From IMG/VR virus record IMGVR_UViG_3300017719_000217, positions 1 to 23,142 of that record: a stretch of 23,142 nt of DNA, one strand, 5' to 3'. Under the pieces are notes generated by a model. That model searched no databases. It was not told the DNA's origin and saw nothing but the letters and a program-made list of their open reading frames with translations. Of the stretch, positions 14,566 to 21,186 are shown one piece after another. A program made the position numbers and the translations under genes. The DNA is from a virus. How positions within the stretch are numbered: the stretch's first letter is position 1; every line of letters starts with the position of its first letter.

Positions 14566-14697
14566 AGATATACCTCCCGACTTAATCGGATCAATATATT
14601 GTGGCTAAGGGATATTCTTTAACTATAGATGTCAAATTGTAGGGATATTTATTCATTTAGGTTTCCGTTTTTGGGCGATATTTGAACTTTTTTATTT

Positions 14698-15366
14698 TTA
14701 TTTTTGAACATAAGTATCAATTAACGGAAATATTTTGGATATGGCTTTTGCACATTCAGCTGCAATATCCATGTGTTCTTGTTGTGTTCCATTTGAAGCA
14801 CGCAGCTCAATATAATGGATCCAAGATCGGATAGAGCCTTGCATATACAAACGGCTAATAGTATTACCTTCAGGCAAAACCGCACGAGCCTGCTCTTTAG
14901 CAATACCATTTTCAATAGCCCACTTGTATGCATCTTCCGCCGCACGAATAACTTCACCCTGTTTTGAGTCCCACATCATCTGCAAACGTTCGTCAGAGTT
15001 AGCAATACTATTTTGACGGTTTTTAGTATCTTGTAAACGTGCTTCACGCGTTACAAACTGATTACCCATAAGCGCAGGGTCAGCATATCGTTGACTAAAC
15101 TCCTGAAAAGCAAAGGAGCGATGTCGTAACATTTGGCGAGCAATATCACGAGTAGTTTCAATTTCCATTGTTGCATTAGCCATTTCAAATGGTGACCAAT
15201 GAGCATGTTTTGCTAAGTAACCTAATAGCTTCGGCGCTGTTTCTTGGTTCAATTGATTAGTAGGATTTGACACTCTTGCGCAATATGCAATCATATCTTG
15301 CACATCGTCGAGCCCAATAATTTCTCCTTCAGCTGGTTGAGTATAACCAATTAATCTAACTTGCAT
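14698..15366 (-). CDS. thyX: FAD-dependent thymidylate synthase ThyX
   Basis: Converts dUMP to dTMP with methylenetetrahydrofolate, FAD and NADPH, supplying the phage with dTTP beside its ribonucleotide reductase. The signature RHR-x7-S is seen at R81-H82-R83 to S91 (RHRSFAFQEFSQR). HWSPFEMANATMEIE precedes it, and LPEGNTISRLYMQGSIRSW supplies the C-terminal active-site Ser/Arg region. Length 222 matches the family. ATG at 15366 has AAGGA seven bases upstream. A 167-base gap separates its stop from nrdB. Complete, no anomaly. Confidence 0.95.
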   Translation of the reverse strand: MQVRLIGYTQPAEGEIIGLDDVQDMIAYCARVSNPTNQLNQETAPKLLGYLAKHAHWSPFEMANATMEIETTRDIARQMLRHRSFAFQEFSQRYADPALMGNQFVTREARLQDTKNRQNSIANSDERLQMMWDSKQGEVIRAAEDAYKWAIENGIAKEQARAVLPEGNTISRLYMQGSIRSWIHYIELRASNGTQQEHMDIAAECAKAISKIFPLIDTYVQK

Positions 15367-15375
15367 TTTGTATCC

Positions 15376-16380
15376 TTATGATTTGCGCCATGCGCTGAGT
15401 TTCAATTCTGCTTGTAATCCTTGATAAGTATTATCTTCAATTAACTTTTCAGGATCAAGTCCTGCTAAATAGATTTCGTTAATATCTTTACCTGGGACGT
15501 CGGATGGCCATATACAAACCTTGTAGCCTGCTTTAATAACCTTTTCCATTCTTTTGTGTATTTCTTTGTTTCTTGGCTCAGCATCAAAGACATATATTGC
15601 GTTGTCTCCTGCAGCGTTGCCGTTGCCTTCAGCACCATTCATTGCAATAGCGTTTTCAATAAAGAAACTATCAATAGCGCCTTCAACAATATAATATGGT
15701 TGTGAAAAGTCAACTTTATCAAGGCCAAATATTTTTGGTCTTTCTTCAAACATTATAGTTATATATCTAATTCCTTTAGGATCAAACCCACGAGCAGATA
15801 CACCAAAGCAATTGCCGTTTTGATCTAAGAAAGGTATTACCAACCGCGGTTCATCTTTACCTATGTTTTCAAATTTATTAGGAATAATTTCATTAATCCA
15901 AGTCTTAAACTTTTTTGCAAAGTATAAACGATAATGATGCTTAGTTGGTATTTTACGTTTTTCAATATATCTTTTAATAGGATGGTCAGATTTAAGTTGA
16001 CTTATCTTCTTAATTTTTAACAGCGGGTTCTTCTTATTAAAGACTGGAGCTTTTGTCTTAAATTGATTCTCATCAGGTTCCGAGTCTTTTACAGCAGTAT
16101 TAGCCATAAACTTTTCCGCCACATAATCATTATACAATAATTGGTCTATGCTCTTTAAAAAGAACGAGAAGCCTTGGCTAGCTCCACAGTTGTGGCAGTA
16201 ATAATGGAACACGTTCTTTGACTCTAGGAGCCAACCACGGCTTTTAGACCGTGACTTTTGGGAGTCCCCACAAACTGGGCACCGAAAGTTAATTTTGTAA
16301 GGATTTGTGTTACGTATTCTAAAGTTTTCCAAACGCCCGGATAGCATTTGTGCATACTTTAGTTCTGTAAAATCTACCAT
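15376..16380 (-). CDS. DNA primase, T4 gp61 type
   Basis: Synthesises RNA primers on the lagging strand with the phage replicative helicase. Seen: an N-terminal zinc ribbon with C34-C37 and C62-C65 (RCPVCG and CHNCGAS), a basic linker, then the Toprim-like catalytic half with YIVEGAIDS (Glu233) and VFDAEPRNKEI (Asp266), plus KDINE. Length 334 is close to T4 gp61 (342). ATG 16380 has a weak ribosome-binding site (GAG nine bases upstream) but follows a perfect consensus promoter at 16415-16443, so it begins the replication/metabolism unit. The helicase is not in the window. Confidence 0.85.
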   Translation of the reverse strand: MVDFTELKYAQMLSGRLENFRIRNTNPYKINFRCPVCGDSQKSRSKSRGWLLESKNVFHYYCHNCGASQGFSFFLKSIDQLLYNDYVAEKFMANTAVKDSEPDENQFKTKAPVFNKKNPLLKIKKISQLKSDHPIKRYIEKRKIPTKHHYRLYFAKKFKTWINEIIPNKFENIGKDEPRLVIPFLDQNGNCFGVSARGFDPKGIRYITIMFEERPKIFGLDKVDFSQPYYIVEGAIDSFFIENAIAMNGAEGNGNAAGDNAIYVFDAEPRNKEIHKRMEKVIKAGYKVCIWPSDVPGKDINEIYLAGLDPEKLIEDNTYQGLQAELKLSAWRKS

Positions 16381-16414
16381 AATAAAAAGCTCAATCTGAT
16401 TCTGTATATATTAG

Positions 16415-16443
16415 ATTATAATTGGATCAGGCCCAAATGTCAA
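16415..16443 (-). promoter_or_regulatory. Perfect consensus sigma70 promoter, TTGACA-17-TATAAT
   Basis: -35 TTGACA at 16438-16443 and -10 TATAAT at 16415-16420 with a 17-base spacer: both boxes match the bacterial consensus exactly. It lies in the 81-base gap before primase and should drive primase, thyX, nrdB, nrdA and hemA. The first base of the upstream 28-bp duplication touches the -35 box. Confidence 0.85.
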
Positions 16444-16498
16444 CCAAATAATGTAGTCCAATTAATTTCCACCAAATAATGTAGGCCAATTAATTTCC
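16443..16498 (+). repeat. 28-bp imperfect tandem duplication
   Basis: Units at 16443-16470 and 16471-16498 (ACCAAATAATGTAG then T/G CCAATTAATTTCC) differ at one base: T at 16457 against G at 16485. The upstream coding copy specifies the last residues of the 166-residue coiled protein. Because 28 is not a multiple of three, the second copy is read in another frame and gives an immediate TAA. Without the duplication the protein would end at a TGA inside the TTGACA box. Confidence 0.9.
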
Positions 16499-16962
16499 GC
16501 AACAACTATTGCTAACACTAGGCCCATGCCCATAAAATACCAACGCCAATTTTCAAGTACGTTTACTTTTTTAGTCTGTTCATTCAGTCTCATATGTAAT
16601 GATTGTTCTACCGCTTCTAACTTTTCAAGTACTTCTTTATTACTCGTAGCTCGCTTTTCGGCGTTGTGATTAGCTAGCTTTTCGTGGTCAGCCCTAGAAG
16701 ATCTTCTATATTCTTCAAGTCTATCGCTTAAAACATTCATACGCAACTCGTCAGTACGTTTTGTTTCTTCGCAGAGCTTTTCTACGTCGTCGAGCTTTTC
16801 TTTAGTAAACTCTAAGACTTCATTTTGCACAGCAACGTTTTTGGACAAGTCAACCATCATGTCCATTGAGTCCTCAACTTTGTTGAAGAATTTTTGTATC
16901 TGTTTGATATCTGACTTAATTAGGGCGATATCTGTTTCCCAATTTGACTTTGTATTTGCCAA
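16462..16962 (-). CDS. Coiled-coil protein with C-terminal membrane anchor, 166 aa
   Basis: Residues 10-125 are a long charged coiled coil (IKSDIKQIQKFFNKVEDSMD, VLEFTKEKLDDVEKL, LEKLEAVEQSLHMRL). A single hydrophobic helix WYFMGMGLVLAIVVAEI lies near 141-157, followed by a short tail. The topology is a tail-anchored membrane protein, similar in outline to XhlA-like proteins of phage lysis regions, though no sequence family is recognised. Start is TTG at 16960-16962 behind AAAGGA, since the next ATG is 32 codons later. It is the only gene between the promoters at 17058 and 16415. The stop lies inside the 28-bp duplication. Confidence 0.7.
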   Translation of the reverse strand: MANTKSNWETDIALIKSDIKQIQKFFNKVEDSMDMMVDLSKNVAVQNEVLEFTKEKLDDVEKLCEETKRTDELRMNVLSDRLEEYRRSSRADHEKLANHNAEKRATSNKEVLEKLEAVEQSLHMRLNEQTKKVNVLENWRWYFMGMGLVLAIVVAEINWPTLFGGN

Positions 16963-17026
16963 TTTCTTTTTTCCTTTTATGCCTTTTGATTACGGAGGCT
17001 GGGTGGCGAACTCCGGTATTAAGAGT

Positions 17027-17055
17027 AAAAAAGGGGCATCATTACTATGTACCCC
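17027..17055 (-). terminator. Terminator-like hairpin with six-T tract
   Basis: On the minus strand GGGGTACAT (17055-17047), a four-base loop AGTA, then ATGATGCCCC (17042-17033) with one bulged A, give a 9-bp stem that includes one G-T pair. TTTTTT (17032-17027) follows. This is the form of a rho-independent terminator ending transcripts from the lysis/head genes. Its left arm starts only 2 bases past the -10 of the promoter at 17058-17086, so transcripts starting there should lack part of the stem. Confidence 0.6.
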
Positions 17056-17057
17056 TC

Positions 17058-17086
17058 AATATATCACTGATAACTAATTATGTCAA
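17058..17086 (-). promoter_or_regulatory. Sigma70-type promoter, TTGACA-17-TATATT
   Basis: -35 TTGACA at 17081-17086, -10 TATATT at 17058-17063, 17-base spacer. It lies 7 bases after the outer-spanin stop and 96 bases before the TTG start of the coiled membrane protein. Predicted transcription start is near 17051-17053, inside the adjacent hairpin. Confidence 0.75.
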
Positions 17087-17092
17087 TACTAT

Positions 17093-17470
17093 TTATTCAG
17101 AAAGTGCACCCTCATAGTAGCCAATTATAGCGTTTTGCTCTTTTATGTATCGTCTAAGATCGCCAATTCCAATTGCAAGATTTTCATATCCTTTTGCAGA
17201 AATAGCAAAGAACACAACATTGCCAGTTGATGTTTTTAATTCTTCAATTTTTTGGTCAAGATTTTCCTCAGTCACAACGTACCATTCAACTGGTGGCATC
17301 TCCACCTTTTTAGGCCGTTCCTGTGTTGGAATATTTTGACTTACATATTCAGTCTGCGTTACTACCGTCGGTTCCGGCGTCCTGCCCAGGCACGCTGTCA
17401 GCATCGTCAGCGGTACTAGGATTAGGATCAGTTTCATCGGCAATTTTTCCAATAAGTTCTGCAACTGCAT
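17093..17470 (-). CDS. Outer-membrane spanin subunit (o-spanin lipoprotein)
   Basis: The Rz1-type partner in disrupting the outer membrane after endolysin action. It has a basic start, a hydrophobic core MKLILILVPLTM and a lipobox L24-T25-A26-C27, so Cys27 would be lipidated. A proline-rich stretch (RTPEPTVVTQTEYV, then PPVEWYV) follows, then a periplasmic domain of about 70 residues ending YEGALSE. ATG 17470 has AGGAAAGG seven bases upstream; the in-frame ATG at 17437 would also give a lipoprotein. The gene starts inside the i-spanin gene in another frame, an overlap of 122 bases, a hallmark of spanin pairs. At up to 125 residues it is longer than lambda Rz1. Confidence 0.75.
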   Translation of the reverse strand: MQLQNLLEKLPMKLILILVPLTMLTACLGRTPEPTVVTQTEYVSQNIPTQERPKKVEMPPVEWYVVTEENLDQKIEELKTSTGNVVFFAISAKGYENLAIGIGDLRRYIKEQNAIIGYYEGALSE

Positions 17471-17798
17471 TGTTTACCCTTTCCTCCAAATTTTGCGCGT
17501 CAGTGAGCGCTTCCATAGTCAAATCTATTCTAGCAAATACGCCGCGCAATTTGTCAAGATGTGCTTGAGATTGTTGTAATTGCTTAGTTAGGTTATTATT
17601 CAATTCTTCGTTTCGTGCTGCATCCGCAACCATTTGGTCAACAGTGTTTTGCAGAGTTTCCGCAGCGTCCTGAAGTTTCACATTATTAGTACGTAAAGTG
17701 GTGATAGTTTCCTGCGACCAATCAAAGTACGATTTTGCCGCGAAACCACCACCACCTAAAATACTTAGTATAATGATTATAAGATAGAGTCTAGCCAA
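17349..17798 (-). CDS. Inner-membrane spanin subunit (i-spanin, Rz-like)
   Basis: Residues 3-20 are one N-terminal membrane helix (LYLIIIILSILGGGGFAA). A periplasmic coiled coil (LRTNNVKLQDAAETLQNTVDQ, then LNNNLTKQLQQSQAHLDKLR) follows, then an acidic, low-complexity tail (DETDPNPSTADDADS). This topology plus an overlapping lipoprotein gene identifies an i-spanin. The start is TTG at 17796-17798, with AGAGGA six bases upstream and two bases after the previous stop; no early ATG is available. The acidic tail is encoded by the stretch that overlaps the o-spanin gene, so its composition may be set by the other frame. Confidence 0.75.
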   Translation of the reverse strand: MARLYLIIIILSILGGGGFAAKSYFDWSQETITTLRTNNVKLQDAAETLQNTVDQMVADAARNEELNNNLTKQLQQSQAHLDKLRGVFARIDLTMEALTDAQNLEERVNNAVAELIGKIADETDPNPSTADDADSVPGQDAGTDGSNAD

Positions 17799-17800
17799 TC

Positions 17801-18025
17801 TTAGTCCTCTTCTTTGTCCTCATCTTCATCTTCGTCATCTTCATCGTCGTCTTGATCTTCGTCATCTTCGTCCTCGTCTTCATCAGCAGCTGCTTCCATC
17901 ATGCTAGCTGTTGCTTTTTCTTCGAGGGCTGCTAAAATACGTTTTTCCATTTCTGCTTCAAACGCTTCTTTCAAACCAAGTGGACGTGCCTCGACGGCTT
18001 CCTGGACAATCTTTTCTAAAGACAT
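17801..18025 (-). CDS. gp67-like prohead core protein, acidic tail
   Basis: A helical N-terminal half (IVQEAVEARPLGLKEAFEAEMEKRILAALEEKA) is followed by about 28 residues made almost only of Asp and Glu. T4 gp67, a prohead core component processed by the head protease, has the same size (about 80 residues), helical start and DE-rich tail. Similarity is in architecture and in the EAF..EM..R pattern. ATG 18025 has AAGGAG seven bases upstream. In T4 the gene sits by the head genes 68-23; here it lies between endolysin and spanins. An unrelated acidic protein is an alternative. Confidence 0.6.
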   Translation of the reverse strand: MSLEKIVQEAVEARPLGLKEAFEAEMEKRILAALEEKATASMMEAAADEDEDEDDEDQDDDEDDEDEDEDKEED

Positions 18026-18061
18026 GTTGTTCTCCTTGTTATGTTAACTGTGTATTATTTA

Positions 18062-18919
18062 TTATTTAAACATTTTGGCTTGTGTTGCTGGGCCTACAAT
18101 GCCGTCTGCCACTAAACCGTTAAGTTTTTGCCATTTTTTAACTGATGTTTGCGTTCCGAAACCAAAGTCTCCGTCTGCTGTAATACCTAAAGCTTTTTGC
18201 ATTTTAGCGACATCGTCACCTTTCATACCTTTGCGTAAAGTACGAGATTTTGCTGGTGCAGATTTCTTTGCTGCTTTTGGCGCGGGTACTTTACCACCAA
18301 GAATAGCTAATGCTTCTTCCCAACGACGTGTACGATCTTCTAAACCAATTGTACCACCATTTATCTTTTTTGTCAATCCTTTAATGTCGCCTTTATCAGC
18401 CCACTTGTCAAGTTTATTTGTTGCCCAGAACCAGCAGGCTGACTCTAAAGCTCCTCGTTCGGTTGCAACGTAGTCTGCTGCTTCTTCCGCTGACATTCCG
18501 ACTGACTTTCCAAACGCTGTATAATTGTTTCTACCTGTAAGTTGCTTAATGCCACGGCCCCTAAATCTCCACCCATCACCGGCAGTGGTGTTGCCCATAG
18601 CGCCTCGTTTGCTGCGGTATTCATCTTGATAAACATAGTTTGCAATTTTTTCAGGATTGCGCGCGTATTCTTTAGCATCTCGTTTGCCCTTTCCGAAATA
18701 ACGACCAAACACTCCGTTTAACGCTTTTTCTGAATAGTTAAGGTTTTCTTCAAGTCTTGTAAAGTCTAAAGACTCATGCGCGCATTGAGCCATGAAACCG
18801 GCTAATCGGTTTGTTGTATTAATTTCGTATTTTTCAAACATAGGAACCGCGGCATCGTACCAAGACTCAGCGTCCTTATTTTTTGGGATCATTGCGCTAA
18901 ATTGTTCTAATGTAATCAT
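18062..18919 (-). CDS. Endolysin: GH19-type lysozyme with C-terminal peptidoglycan-binding domain
   Basis: Cleaves peptidoglycan to release progeny. Residues 1-205 form a glycoside hydrolase 19/predicted-chitinase domain: LAGFMAQCAHESLDF (catalytic Glu49), a second acid near Glu58 in LEENLNYSE, NPEKIANYVY, and the signature GDGWRFRGRG and KQLTGRNNY (114-133). An Ala/Lys/Pro linker (210-225) leads to a PG_binding_1 repeat (RKGMKGDDVAKMQKALGI ... DGIVGPAT, 228-278). No signal peptide, so it needs a holin, which I could not identify. ATG 18919 has GGAGA seven bases upstream and overlaps the prior TGA as ATGA. Spanins follow after the gp67-like gene. Confidence 0.9.
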   Translation of the reverse strand: MITLEQFSAMIPKNKDAESWYDAAVPMFEKYEINTTNRLAGFMAQCAHESLDFTRLEENLNYSEKALNGVFGRYFGKGKRDAKEYARNPEKIANYVYQDEYRSKRGAMGNTTAGDGWRFRGRGIKQLTGRNNYTAFGKSVGMSAEEAADYVATERGALESACWFWATNKLDKWADKGDIKGLTKKINGGTIGLEDRTRRWEEALAILGGKVPAPKAAKKSAPAKSRTLRKGMKGDDVAKMQKALGITADGDFGFGTQTSVKKWQKLNGLVADGIVGPATQAKMFK

Positions 18920-19845
18920 AAGGTTTCTCCATTAATAATATTTCTCAGTGTTTTACGCTTTTTAGTTTTATTCTTGGATGTCCATTTCTTTTGAGCTGCT
19001 TTTGACATTGCAGTTCCATCCATTCCTGCAATATTTCCATCCCCAACGTTATTAACCGGTGTATCTTCTTTTAACCTATCCATGATCCAAGCTTTAGCGT
19101 TTGCTTTACCATATTCGGTTGTCTCCCACTCCCAGTCACGTTTATCCCAAACCATAACTTTCCATTCGCCTTTATGGCGTTCGTTACTATCTAAAGCTTT
19201 TTCTATTTTGTATTTTTTACCACCGATAGTAGCTTCTATTTCGCCATCAGTACCTGCTCGTTTCCAACGTGGAACAGCGGCTTCTTCTAATGACTCGTCA
19301 ACTGCAAGCTTAGCAGCAATTGCCATTTTACGGCGTTTTTCTTTTGACTTGCCTTTAAACTGTGGTGCGTCTGATTTGTAAAAGTCGTCAATCCAATCGC
19401 CCATATCATCAGATGCTTTTAGCTTTTCTAAAAAAAGTTCAGCCTTTTCGTTTAAACTATTGACATCTTCTGCAAGTGTGGTATAATGAGTATATCTACT
19501 ATAAAATAATTGTATTGATTCATCTAATTGTTTATCAGTTAATTCTTCTGTAAGAGTAGTTTCATCAGTAAAATGTTTATATTCTTTAATGAGAAATAAC
19601 GCAGCAGCGTATGATGCAAATCGAGAACTACCGCCAGGAACTTTAGCTAACAACTTTTTAAGGTTGGCTACCATTCTATCAAAAACTCCCCATGATTTAC
19701 GCTGAGCAGCTTTAGTAAAATCTTTTGATTTGATTAGTACTTTACCGTCTTTATCAATAACACCAAGCTTAAACGCTTCCCATTTATTAAAAGGAGTTGC
19801 GAGCCTGCGGATAAATTGGTATACTAAAAATAGATCAACGATCAT
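18916..19845 (-). CDS. Conserved T4-like phage protein, 309 aa, probably virion-associated
   Basis: It opens MIVDLFLVYQFIRRLATPFNKWEAFKLGVID, a conserved-looking start I associate with a protein of marine T4-like phages. FGVFDRM-like and LLAKVPGGSSRFASYAAALFLIKE segments follow. Middle residues about 150-185 hold DDFYKSDAPQFKGKSKEKRRKMAIAAKL, a motif repeated in virion proteins of such phages. A Trp-rich domain (GEWKVMVWDKRDWEWE) and a strongly basic C-terminus (KNKTKKRKTLR) end it. Enzymatic function is not recognised. The next gene overlaps by ATGA. Virion location is an inference from motif and position. Confidence 0.6.
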   Translation of the reverse strand: MIVDLFLVYQFIRRLATPFNKWEAFKLGVIDKDGKVLIKSKDFTKAAQRKSWGVFDRMVANLKKLLAKVPGGSSRFASYAAALFLIKEYKHFTDETTLTEELTDKQLDESIQLFYSRYTHYTTLAEDVNSLNEKAELFLEKLKASDDMGDWIDDFYKSDAPQFKGKSKEKRRKMAIAAKLAVDESLEEAAVPRWKRAGTDGEIEATIGGKKYKIEKALDSNERHKGEWKVMVWDKRDWEWETTEYGKANAKAWIMDRLKEDTPVNNVGDGNIAGMDGTAMSKAAQKKWTSKNKTKKRKTLRNIINGETL

Positions 19846-19849
19846 AAGA

Positions 19850-20224
19850 TCATATTCCTTTAAGTTTTTCTTCTATAACTGGATCAGCTATAATATTTTC
19901 TTTACCTATTATACGATCTTCATACATTATTTCTATAGGCATATAGTTTAAGTATTCAACAAACGGCTTAATGTATTCATGGTATTCTTCAAGTTTCATG
20001 AATAACATATGTGTCGCTTCTGGCCCAAACATATTATAGATAATTATCAAGTGGTTCAGAATCAACCTTTCTTTTAATTCATTATCTTGTCTGTATCTTC
20101 CAAATAATTTGCGTAAATATTGAAACCTTTTCAGGTCTTCCTCAAATTCTGATACGTCGGAACATTGAGGATTGTCGTAATATTTAGATGCAAATAACAG
20201 AAAGGTTGATTCTGTCAATTTCAT
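19850..20224 (-). CDS. Conserved T4-like phage protein, 124 aa (DUF7207-like)
   Basis: All-helical, 124 residues, with LNHLIIIYNMFGPEATHMLFMKLEEYHEYIKPFVEYLNYMP, a pattern I associate with a widespread T4-like phage family of unknown function (recollection; not searched). ATG 20224 has a weak ribosome-binding site. It precedes the 309-residue gene by four bases, so the two probably act together, likely in the virion or its assembly. Confidence 0.6.
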   Translation of the reverse strand: MKLTESTFLLFASKYYDNPQCSDVSEFEEDLKRFQYLRKLFGRYRQDNELKERLILNHLIIIYNMFGPEATHMLFMKLEEYHEYIKPFVEYLNYMPIEIMYEDRIIGKENIIADPVIEEKLKGI

Positions 20225-20242
20225 ATTATATTTTCTTTACTT

Positions 20243-20545
20243 TTATGAGTCAGCTACGATAGCATCTTCAACAGCGGTGTCGCCTGTTACACCCAAGTCA
20301 CCAGCAGCAACCGCGGTTACTTTCATTGGTACTAGACATTCAGCGTGGTGACGTCCGCCATCTGTATGGTATAACCACCAGCCTGGACCAGTAATGCCTT
20401 TTGCACGGTTAGATGCAATTCCAGCCTCTGTAAGGTCAACAAAGATTGCGTTATCTCTATCGTTTGATTTGTTTGTGTTTGACGCAGCATCTTCCAACCA
20501 TTTTGGTACGGAAGCCAATGCATCTGTTTTTCCCCAAAGTGCCAT
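20243..20545 (-). CDS. Putative virion protein, 100 aa
   Basis: Starts MALWGKTDALASVPKWLED and continues with VDLTEAGIASNRAKGITGPGWWLYHTDGGRHHAECLVPM, then a small, acidic, Ala/Gly/Thr-rich end. Small proteins with this MALWG opening occur among structural genes of marine T4-like phages. No catalytic motif. The strong ribosome-binding site AAGGAG ten bases upstream indicates high expression, consistent with a structural protein. Confidence 0.6.
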   Translation of the reverse strand: MALWGKTDALASVPKWLEDAASNTNKSNDRDNAIFVDLTEAGIASNRAKGITGPGWWLYHTDGGRHHAECLVPMKVTAVAAGDLGVTGDTAVEDAIVADS

Positions 20546-20577
20546 TTTTTTATATCTCCTTATTTGGGTTTCTTGAT

Positions 20578-20787
20578 TTATTTATCTTCTGATAAGCGAG
20601 CTTCTTGTTCTTCTTTCATAGCCTTTTTGATAGCTTTGCGGCGTTTGTGAAGATACTCGTCTGAATCGTCAACGTCTCCGTCGTTATCAATATCATCGTC
20701 GGCTTGTCCAACCGGATCCATTTTCTTTTCTTCGAGATCTTCTAAAGTTTCTAAGATCTTTGATTTAAATGATGATGCAAAATCCAT
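20578..20787 (-). CDS. 69-residue acidic protein with EF-hand-like loop
   Basis: Residues 30-45 (ADDDIDNDGDVDDSDEYL) fit an EF-hand or dockerin-like calcium loop: D-x-D-N-D-G-D-V-D-x-x-D. Basic helix (LHKRRKAIKKAMKEE) follows. The N-terminus (FASSFKSKILETLEDLEEKK) is helical. A calcium site could help virion assembly or stability; this is inferred. ATG 20787 has AGAGGA seven bases upstream. The same D-N-D-G-D...YL.KRRK pattern is known to me from marine phage small proteins. Confidence 0.65.
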   Translation of the reverse strand: MDFASSFKSKILETLEDLEEKKMDPVGQADDDIDNDGDVDDSDEYLHKRRKAIKKAMKEEQEARLSEDK

Positions 20788-20808
20788 TTTTTATTCCTCT
20801 ATTATTAA

Positions 20809-21186
20809 TTAAGGGTTAGTTTGTTGTCTAGCTTTTCTAAAATCTTTGCGAGCAGTTCTTAAACCGGCTCTAGCAGTCTGAAGCTTTTTACGAGTATCTG
20901 TGGCTCGTTTCAATTCTTTTTTCTTTCTTTCAATATTATCAATTTTTGCTTGTCTTGCGTCGTTACGTCCAGCACGAGAAACTCTAAGATTACCTTGTTT
21001 ATTAACAAGACCTCGGCGTATACCTTTGGCTGCGAGCTTTGCTGCTCCACCAATCACCTTACCAATGATTTCATTTAACTCTTCTTCGGTTAAATCATCG
21101 GGGTTGATATTTTCTTCATGCATGTGTTCCCACACGAGCGCAAGCTGCATTTCATGCTCAGTCATATGTGATTTAAACGTCTTCAT
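20809..21186 (-). CDS. Basic head-type protein with capsid-targeting-like N-terminus, 125 aa
   Basis: N-terminus MKTFKSHMTEHE resembles the T4 internal-protein capsid-targeting sequence (MKTYQEFIAE). An acidic helical part (NPDDLTEEELNEIIGKVIGGAAKL) leads to a very basic C-terminal half (RRGLVNKQGNLRVSRAGRN, then KKELKRATDTRKKLQTAR). A DNA-packaging internal head protein would have this charge layout, but no family is recognised. ATG 21186 has AAGGA well spaced. It overlaps the cupin-like gene's end by 14 bases. Confidence 0.6.
   Translation of the reverse strand: MKTFKSHMTEHEMQLALVWEHMHEENINPDDLTEEELNEIIGKVIGGAAKLAAKGIRRGLVNKQGNLRVSRAGRNDARQAKIDNIERKKKELKRATDTRKKLQTARAGLRTARKDFRKARQQTNP

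Noticed and set aside
14607-14635. TTGACA box in the thyX-nrdB gap
   Set aside because: There is no -10 box at 15-19 bases: the position 17 bases away reads TCCCTT. It may bind something else, but it is not a standard promoter.
14591-14656. 21-codon frame MNKYPYNLTSIVKEYPLATIY between thyX and nrdB
   Set aside because: Weak ribosome-binding site, no overlap with neighbours, and no recognisable features; probably chance.
14531-14697. Search for a tRNA or ncRNA in the largest gap
   Set aside because: No cloverleaf or extended hairpin is visible beyond a 4-bp CCGA/TCGG stem and the CAATATATTG palindrome.
18445-18708. 87-codon minus-strand frame inside the endolysin gene
   Set aside because: It is an out-of-frame reading of a well-conserved GH19 domain with no ribosome-binding site.
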